Shown here piece by piece: positions 6,216 through 10,374 of a DNA stretch of 10,374 nucleotides. Position 1 is the stretch's first letter. Every line of letters starts with the position of its first letter. The position numbers and the translations under genes are program-made. The stretch lies in NCBI GenBank assembly GCA_030593645.1, contig JAUVGT010000163.1:1-10374 (forward strand), written 5' to 3'. Source of the stretch: Deltaproteobacteria bacterium (lineage in GTDB: Bacteria; Desulfobacterota; Desulfobacteria; Desulfobacterales; JAUVGT01). The notes beneath the pieces are model-generated. The model was not told the DNA's origin and ran no database searches. It saw nothing but the letters and a program-made list of their open reading frames with translations.

Positions 6216-7157
6216 TTTCATTTCTTCAATCCCATCATTAAAATTGCGATGTTTTAACTCTGGCAATAATTCAGATCTAAACCGAGATGTGTCACCATAG
6301 TAGGATACTCTCCCAATATCTATAAAATCTTTTGTCAATGGAGTTTTGGTTCCGAATACTTTAGACAAAAGCTCAAATGTTCCGGCAGCTAAATAGATAA
6401 GCCATAAAGGCATCTGCCATGGCTTTCTGCATCTCCATATGCCGCATGCCGCGTCAAGAAAAGACTGTAAAGTATCATTGCCTTCATCACCGACGTGGTA
6501 AATTCCTTTTGAATTTTCGTTCCTAATAGCAGCAACGACAGAACTACAAAAATCAGTTTTAGAAATCAAATGTATTTCTGTTCGTTCCTTCCACACGCCG
6601 AGAATACGTCTTTTGGCAAACCATTTTGCCGCATCTACCATTAAGATGCCATTTCCGTATACCATCCCGACCCTCAGAGAAATCGGTTTTTCTATTTCAT
6701 TAAAAAGATGGACCTCTTCTTCCAGTCTGGTCTTGGCATGCATCGACACTGGCCTACCGTCAAGACGACCACTAGCGGGTTGCTTTCTTGAGGTTGGACC
6801 TTCAACATGAGGAAAGCTAATCAAGATAACCTTTTTTATCTGTTTATCTTTTGCGACCGAAACAAGATTTTTAAAATAATGGGTATTTGTCTCGTGCAGA
6901 AATTTTTCCGGGTTGGCTTTAAACAATACACCTGCGAAATGGACTATTATATCAGCTCCATCAAGACAATCGTACAATGTGTCCGGCTTTGAAAGATCAG
7001 CACTTTTTACTTGGACTCCAGTATTATTTTTTATATCGTTCGCGATCTCTTTACGGTGCTGCATCAGGATCAATTTTAGATCTTTTTCGTGATTTCCAAT
7101 ATACCTGGATAGTATACTTCCAAGGTTTCCTGCTGCGCCAGTTATCAATATTTTCAT
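6210..7157 (-). CDS. Atypical NAD(P)-dependent epimerase/dehydratase (SDR family)
   Basis: This protein of 315 residues has an SDR-type Rossmann fold. The dinucleotide motif GAAGNLG is at 7-13 after a first strand MKILIT, a conserved acidic residue D54 sits in SADLS, HFAG is at 73-76 and the LISF strand with S114 follows. The usual catalytic YxxxK appears as S138-M-H-A-K142, so the tyrosine seems to be replaced by serine. This suggests an atypical SDR that may bind the nucleotide without classical oxidoreductase chemistry. The C-terminal part (PLWLIYLAAGTFELLSKVFG, 250-269) is hydrophobic, as in UDP-sugar or NDUFA9-like relatives. I chose ATG 7157 because the fold begins there; an in-frame ATG at 7190 would add 11 residues encoded by the attC-like D sequence. 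Neither start has a good ribosome binding site. Substrate is unknown. The stop codon lies in attC C. Confidence 0.75.
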   Translation of the reverse strand: MKILITGAAGNLGSILSRYIGNHEKDLKLILMQHRKEIANDIKNNTGVQVKSADLSKPDTLYDCLDGADIIVHFAGVLFKANPEKFLHETNTHYFKNLVSVAKDKQIKKVILISFPHVEGPTSRKQPASGRLDGRPVSMHAKTRLEEEVHLFNEIEKPISLRVGMVYGNGILMVDAAKWFAKRRILGVWKERTEIHLISKTDFCSSVVAAIRNENSKGIYHVGDEGNDTLQSFLDAACGIWRCRKPWQMPLWLIYLAAGTFELLSKVFGTKTPLTKDFIDIGRVSYYGDTSRFRSELLPELKHRNFNDGIEEMKM

Positions 7158-7171
7158 ATTTTTTTTGAGTG

Positions 7172-7231
7172 TTCGGCGGGAATCACCCATGCCGAAAGTC
7201 GCAAGGCTTTTGGTGCATTCCCTGGTTGTGT
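7172..7231 (-). other. attC-like site D with an aberrant core end
   Basis: GGGAATCACC (7178-7187) and GGTGCATTCCC (7212-7222) pair with one extrahelical base, as attC L boxes do. On the minus strand the inverse core ACACAAC (plus GTTGTGT, 7225-7231) lies 7 bases after the stop of the signal-peptidase-like gene. The opposite core, which should read GTTRRRY next to the L box, is missing: CCGAACACT is found instead. It is either a decayed site or a hybrid left by an old rearrangement. Confidence 0.38.
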
Positions 7232-7238
7232 GTTCTAA

Positions 7239-7793
7239 TTACATTTTAATACCTATAACATTGCTAAAGGGCACAAAACCTTTAAAGCGGCTATCCATTG
7301 CATTATCACGGTTATCACCAAGAAGGAAAAAATGTTCGCTTGGAACAATTATGTCCATATCGATTCGCTGTGTGGATTTCGGTTCTTTATCGTATGCAAC
7401 CAAATAATCGGTATTAAAACCTTTTTCTAAAAAAATAATTTGATCAGCGGTTTCTTCCTTTTGATTGTGCTTCAACAACTGATTATTAATATAGACGGAT
7501 GTACCTTCAATACGAACTTTATCACCCGGTATTCCAATGACTCGCCAAATAAAATCATAAATCATATCATTTTCTTTGTGATAAAAAACAATAATATCCC
7601 CTCTTAAAATGTTTTCAAGTTTGATAAACAGCTTTCTTTTTACCCAAAAAGTACTTTTAGGCGGCATGCTCGGGTACATACCATTTTGTGGAACAATGTA
7701 TCTTTTGAACGGAATAATGTAAAAATTCTCAGAATTACAAGATGTAAATGATAGAACAATAGCAATAAGTAGTATTTTGGAGAAAACTTTCAT
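7239..7793 (-). CDS. Signal peptidase I-like lipoprotein lacking the Ser-Lys dyad
   Basis: This 184-residue protein has the S26A signal peptidase fold. Conserved boxes are visible: IVPQNGMYPSM (33-43), RGDIIVF (64-70), RVIGIPGDKV (84-93), VYINNQLL (100-107) and GDNRDNAMDSRFKGFVP (159-175). In active enzymes the first box reads xGSMxPT and the third KRxxGxPGD. Here the serine position is G38 (codon GGT) and the lysine position is W83 (TGG), so both catalytic residues appear lost. The N-terminus (MKVFSK, hydrophobic 7-16, then TSC with C19) looks like a lipoprotein signal rather than the usual membrane anchor, so the protein would sit outside the cytoplasmic membrane. GAGGG stands 6 bases before the ATG. 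It lies between attC-like sites D and E and is probably a cassette gene. Possible roles are a pseudoenzyme binding signal peptides, or an enzyme using other residues such as S42. Confidence 0.78.
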   Translation of the reverse strand: MKVFSKILLIAIVLSFTSCNSENFYIIPFKRYIVPQNGMYPSMPPKSTFWVKRKLFIKLENILRGDIIVFYHKENDMIYDFIWRVIGIPGDKVRIEGTSVYINNQLLKHNQKEETADQIIFLEKGFNTDYLVAYDKEPKSTQRIDMDIIVPSEHFFLLGDNRDNAMDSRFKGFVPFSNVIGIKM

Positions 7794-7823
7794 TCTTGAC
7801 CCTCAATTCTGGAAACACCGAAC

Positions 7824-7886
7824 CACTAACTCACCTAATTCCTGGGGCGCACTTCCCCTGGAATTAGGTGAAGTGATTTGTTGTGT
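7824..7886 (-). other. attC-like site E (63 bp) with a strong hairpin
   Basis: A 17-bp stem with one T:T mismatch (7831-7847 with 7855-7871) closes on a 7-base loop. It is flanked by CACTAAC (7824-7830) and GTTGTGT (7880-7886); on the minus strand these read as inverse core ACACAAC and core GTTAGTG, leading to the start of the signal-peptidase-like gene. The GTTGTGT core is the same as in site D. The stem is longer and more perfect than in usual attC sites, so a terminator-like or MITE-like hairpin is an alternative. Confidence 0.42.
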
Positions 7887-7953
7887 GCCGGGCACGGCAC
7901 GTATTCTTAAGGGTGAGTATATATCATATTTTTATACTATCGAACACCGTGCC
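7885..7953 (+). promoter_or_regulatory. Nested inverted repeats in front of a small ORF
   Basis: GTGCCG (7885-7890) and CGGCAC (7895-7900) form a compact hairpin. Alternatively GGCACGG (7891-7897) pairs with CCGTGCC (7947-7953) around an inner pair AGTATA (7916-7921) / TATACT (7933-7938). The two folds share bases and exclude each other, so an mRNA switch or a protein-binding site is imaginable. No -35/-10 pair with proper spacing was found. Confidence 0.3.
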
Positions 7954-7966
7954 TAAAGGAAGGCGC

Positions 7967-8107
7967 ATGTTCGATGCTCTTCTATTCAAATATTCTATGA
8001 TTTATGAGTTATCATTGAATTATTATGGCTCCAAAGATTTATCGATCAGTGCATATCATTCAGGTGTGCTAATAGATAAGAATCTTATATTAAATCCGAA
8101 ATACTAA
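7967..8107 (+). CDS. Possible small protein of 46 residues, unknown
   Basis: A 46-codon frame starts at ATG 7967 after AAAGGAAGG (7955-7963), a good though close ribosome binding site. The same frame is open back to ATG 7883, but that start lies inside attC-like site E and has no ribosome binding site, so the short version is preferred. The product (begins MFDALLFKYSMIYELS) has no signal peptide, membrane segment or motif I recognise. It is on the strand opposite to all neighbouring genes. Small reverse-oriented cassette genes do occur, but coding is not proven. Confidence 0.35.
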   Translation: MFDALLFKYSMIYELSLNYYGSKDLSISAYHSGVLIDKNLILNPKY

Positions 8108-8169
8108 GCAAGCTAGAAATTGAGCTAAAATAGTATCGAGAAGTATAATCAAGAAATGCTGTTTTTTAT

Positions 8170-8664
8170 TTAATTACTTGCTCCCAGAATGAAACGAGCG
8201 CGTTCTTTTCGTAACATTTCATACGGTGTGACGCATTTAATCTCGAGACCGATGCAAACATTTGGAATTTTGATTTTTTTAGTCGATGGCGAAGCAATCT
8301 CATGGGTTACAATTGTATGCGTGTGCGCAACCGCAAAAGCTACCAAGTAATAATCAGCGACCTGGAAAAAGGTGTTCACCGCAGCAGGATCATAATTTTG
8401 TGCTGTTACCCAAGTGCTGACTTTTTCAAGGGCTAACAACATTGAAGGATCAGGTTTCAGAAAAAAACCAGGACCTTGCTGGTTTGTCCACTTTGCGAGC
8501 TCGTCATTGCCTGCATCGATTTCATCGCCAACCTTCTCAATACTGAAGACTTTTTGTTTATCATTGTTAGCGATCAACCAATCCCAGAACGCCGGGCAGA
8601 AATCCATGCCGTAATGAAGGTTTTTCGCCTGAATAAATACATTTGCATCAAGCAGGTAAGCCAT
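8170..8664 (-). CDS. DUF4411 / PIN-like domain protein, probable toxin
   Basis: This 164-residue protein fits the DUF4411 family, a PIN-like group thought to be metal-dependent RNases acting as toxins. Acidic residues expected for a PIN active site are present: D6 in LLDANVF (5-10), E43/D47/E48 in the second region, D104 in VADYYLVAFA (102-111) and E122 after THTIVTH. It ends with a basic tail (MLRKERARF). Its ATG overlaps the TGA of the upstream HTH/ImmA gene by one base (TGATG), so translation is coupled and the two proteins are probably made together. This pairing, with the regulator/protease gene first, is found repeatedly in bacteria and is usually annotated as a type II toxin-antitoxin module. 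RNase activity is an inference from the family. Confidence 0.8.
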   Translation of the reverse strand: MAYLLDANVFIQAKNLHYGMDFCPAFWDWLIANNDKQKVFSIEKVGDEIDAGNDELAKWTNQQGPGFFLKPDPSMLLALEKVSTWVTAQNYDPAAVNTFFQVADYYLVAFAVAHTHTIVTHEIASPSTKKIKIPNVCIGLEIKCVTPYEMLRKERARFILGASN

Positions 8665-9812
8665 CAGATTGCCACCTCCAACTGACGACTAAGCTCATGA
8701 AATGTTGCAAGTTTGGAAAAACCAAGTAGGCGAAATGCATCTCGATGAAGTGTTTGTCCTTCAAGTGTGCTGATTACAAGAGCGCGGGCAAATCGTTTGC
8801 TGACTCGCGCTGGTAAGGTCAAATAAAAATTACCGCCGCTTCCTCTCGATATGGATTTCAGTCTTTGCAGTTCTTGTTCGTATGCGCGCCAAAGTTCTTC
8901 GCGGGTAAGCTTCCCCGCATCATGAAGCCGTCTGAGAATTACCAGTGTGCTTACTTTGAACCGCCTTGCAAGATGGTTCAATTCCTCACGCAAGGGAATA
9001 TCACCCCTATATGTATCATGTAAAACATCAAGAGGAACAAGGAGTTCAGCTGCAACCTGGTTACACCAAACCTCGATATTATTGGATGGAATTGTTATGG
9101 GCCCTACATCGGATAATGCTGTTTGACCAATCCATATATGAGCTAATTCATGGGCCAGCGTGAACATTTGTGCCGCTTTTGTATCTTTTCCATTTATGAA
9201 AACCAAAGGCGCCAGTGGGTTGACAAGTGCAAATCCTCGAAATTCATTTGGATTAAGGGGGCGATGGGTATTGCTGCCGACAATACCGCTTAACATAACC
9301 ATTATGCCAATGGAATCAGCCTGAGAAATGAAACGGCGTAAAGCTTCGGTCCAGGTCGGTATACTGCGGCGCTCCTCCACATCGAAACCAAGGACTTCTC
9401 TGATGCTCCGGGAAACATCAACAGGATTGCTTTCCAATGTAACGGAACCAACGAATGGTAATGGTTTTTCTCCCATGGAACGCGCGAAGTCTTGGTACCA
9501 TTCCTGACGTTGCTGACATATATACATAGTGTCCAGCAGGTCCGGGCTGGGATGTCCGATATGTTCGTTGCCAATAGTGCGAAGGTCTGGTATTGGTACA
9601 GATTCTTTAGGCGGTTGATGTAGAAAAAAGTAACCAAAAGGTGTGCGTGTCACTTTGGCAAAATTTTCCAGTTGCCTGAGGGTGGGGCGTGCCTCACCAC
9701 TTACCCAAGAAGGCAATTTGCGAAAGGTTTGCTGTTGTGCAAGAGAATCGATGCTTCGGCCGGAACGATCACAAGCCCATAAAATCAAATCGGATTTAAC
9801 TTCAACGCGCAT
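8664..9812 (-). CDS. HTH and ImmA/IrrE-type metallopeptidase, probable antitoxin/regulator
   Basis: This 382-residue protein joins a divergent XRE-like helix-turn-helix to a zinc peptidase of the ImmA/IrrE (DUF955, M78) family. The HTH covers about residues 8-62 (SIDSLAQQQTFRKLPSWVSG then PTLRQLENFAKV). The peptidase motif HELAH is at 221-225, preceded by FTLA, and the third zinc ligand is likely E247 in EVWCNQVAAELLVP. A C-terminal region (about 280-382), helical in part, follows (LARRFKVSTLVILRRLHDAG). Proteins with this layout bind their own promoter and, in characterised relatives, cleave repressors or neutralise a toxin. The ATG has AGAGG 8 bases upstream. It is the first gene of the two-gene unit with the DUF4411 protein, and the inverted repeat at 9817-9846 covers its ribosome binding site. 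Confidence 0.85.
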   Translation of the reverse strand: MRVEVKSDLILWACDRSGRSIDSLAQQQTFRKLPSWVSGEARPTLRQLENFAKVTRTPFGYFFLHQPPKESVPIPDLRTIGNEHIGHPSPDLLDTMYICQQRQEWYQDFARSMGEKPLPFVGSVTLESNPVDVSRSIREVLGFDVEERRSIPTWTEALRRFISQADSIGIMVMLSGIVGSNTHRPLNPNEFRGFALVNPLAPLVFINGKDTKAAQMFTLAHELAHIWIGQTALSDVGPITIPSNNIEVWCNQVAAELLVPLDVLHDTYRGDIPLREELNHLARRFKVSTLVILRRLHDAGKLTREELWRAYEQELQRLKSISRGSGGNFYLTLPARVSKRFARALVISTLEGQTLHRDAFRLLGFSKLATFHELSRQLEVAI

Positions 9813-9816
9813 AATA

Positions 9817-9846
9817 TTGACCTCTCGATCTTTCGATTGTGGTCAA
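9817..9846 (-). promoter_or_regulatory. Inverted repeat over the ribosome binding site of the HTH/ImmA gene
   Basis: TTGACC (9817-9822) and GGTCAA (9841-9846) form a perfect 6-bp inverted repeat with an 18-base spacer, starting 5 bases upstream of the ATG. On the minus strand the proximal arm contains the last two G of the ribosome binding site GAGAGG. The spacer holds two similar 8-mers, ATCGAAAG and ATCGAGAG, in tandem. This could be the operator for autoregulation by the HTH protein or an mRNA hairpin that hides the ribosome binding site. Confidence 0.45.
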
Positions 9847-10374
9847 GTGGTTGTCTTCATCGGTTTTGAATGCGTATTCCATACTGAACACGAAATTTAA
9901 CGATCTTCTCCCGAATAACCATGTGAAACATAACATTCTTCTTCTGATTTGTACAGATATTCAACCTATTCACCATTATTCTTGCGAGCTCATTTTCATT
10001 TCCGACATCAAACGCTGAATTGAGATACGCCGGGTAGGACCCTGTGAATCGCAAAAACTAAATAATATGTAAATATTATATACTCTCAAAAGCCGCATCA
10101 ATCAATGCGTTGATCTCAAATTCCATGTTATACGATCCTTTTTAATCCTGCTGAATGTCTAAAAGATGAGGTTTTTTATTTAGATAATCCCAAGCTCAAG
10201 GTTGAATATTAAATGGAAAAGAATAAGTCCAAGTGACAGGTAAACTATACTTTTTGAACAATTTTAAAGCCAAGTCAAATCAATGGGTTTAAAAATTACA
10301 TATAAATATAGGTAGTTCTACCCTCTCCAGAAAGAGTGGTTTCCCGGATTGATTTTATTCCCAAACAAAGTTAC
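9847..10374. other. Gene-free stretch upstream of the toxin-antitoxin-like unit
   Basis: About 530 bases without a gene I can support. A 65-codon minus-strand frame (9857-10054) begins with TTG, has no ribosome binding site and resembles no family I know. A TCTAAA/TTTAGA pair flanks a short T-rich stretch near 10160-10185, and ACC-CTCT pairs with AGAG-GGT near 10320-10340; neither is convincing as a terminator. The low GC and scattered stops suggest decayed or regulatory sequence. The promoter of the 9812-8170 unit should lie in its left part. Confidence 0.5.
10076..10126 (-). other. 16-codon mini-ORF, possible leader peptide or gene remnant
   Basis: ATG at 10126 is preceded by AAAGGA 9 bases upstream and opens 16 codons (MEFEINALIDAAFESI) before TAA at 10076. 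The amphipathic start looks protein-like, so it may be the front end of a decayed gene or a short leader. Length is too small to claim a gene. Confidence 0.18.

Larger units (their letters stand above)
4652..7886 (-). mobile_element. Probable integron cassette array segment
   Basis: Five consecutive minus-strand genes or gene remnants are each separated by a palindromic site with attC layout (at 5090-5213, 5731-5778, 6119-6215, 7172-7231 and 7824-7886). Within each site, read on the minus strand, an inverse core site ending in AAC comes right after, overlaps or follows the end of the upstream gene. In four of the five a GTT core site stands shortly before the next start codon. This is the order gene then attC expected for cassettes. 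Genes are short, functionally unrelated, and AT-richer than the nfn operon. Two sites share the same 16-base box, as expected for attC sites of one chromosomal integron. No integrase or attI is within the window; with this orientation they would be expected to the right (upstream on the minus strand). Confidence 0.62.

Noticed and set aside
7883..7966. Longer 74-residue version of the small plus-strand ORF
   Set aside because: Its ATG lies within attC-like site E with no ribosome binding site; the ATG at 7967 has one.
9857..10054. 65-codon minus-strand frame beginning with TTG
   Set aside because: A stop lies directly before the TTG, there is no ribosome binding site, and the product resembles no family I recognise.

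Overview
The window looks like a chromosomal segment of an anaerobic, probably sulfate-reducing, member of the Desulfobacterota. This rests mainly on the electron-bifurcating NfnAB pair and on a long palindromic repeat of a type I associate with Desulfobacterales. The taxonomic call is an inference.

Core part (1-4484). A 125-bp imperfect palindrome (15-139) is followed by a monocistronic flavodoxin-like gene (359-868, +). A strong hairpin terminator (891-925) separates it from the convergent operon nfnA-nfnB (3304-974, -), which encodes the two subunits of NADH-dependent reduced ferredoxin:NADP+ oxidoreductase. A 397-bp intergenic region carries a perfect 8-bp inverted repeat near nfnA and a GC-rich hairpin. 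It leads to the divergent tatD-family metal-dependent hydrolase gene (3702-4484, +).

Accessory part (about 4600-7900). A run of short, AT-richer genes all lies on the minus strand: a pRiA4b ORF-3-like protein, a frameshifted membrane protein, a small tandem-SH3 protein, an atypical SDR/epimerase and a signal-peptidase-like lipoprotein. At every junction between these genes there is a palindromic sequence with the layout of an integron attC site. Each has an inverse core site ending in AAC, often overlapping the upstream stop codon, and complementary L boxes. All but one have a GTT core site just before the next gene. The best one (5090-5213) has perfect ATCTAAC/GTTAGAT core sites. I read the region as part of a sedentary chromosomal integron cassette array; no integrase or attI is visible in the window.

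The most unusual protein is the signal-peptidase homologue (7239-7793). It keeps the conserved GDNRDN box, but Gly and Trp occupy the positions expected for the catalytic Ser and Lys, and its N-terminus looks like a lipoprotein signal.

Right part (7887-10374). A possible 46-residue ORF on the plus strand (7967-8107) follows a nested inverted repeat. Next is a translationally coupled two-gene module on the minus strand: an HTH/ImmA-IrrE-type metallopeptidase (9812-8664) and a DUF4411/PIN-like protein (8664-8170), an arrangement typical of toxin-antitoxin modules. An inverted repeat overlapping its ribosome binding site may serve autoregulation. The last 0.5 kb holds no gene I can support.
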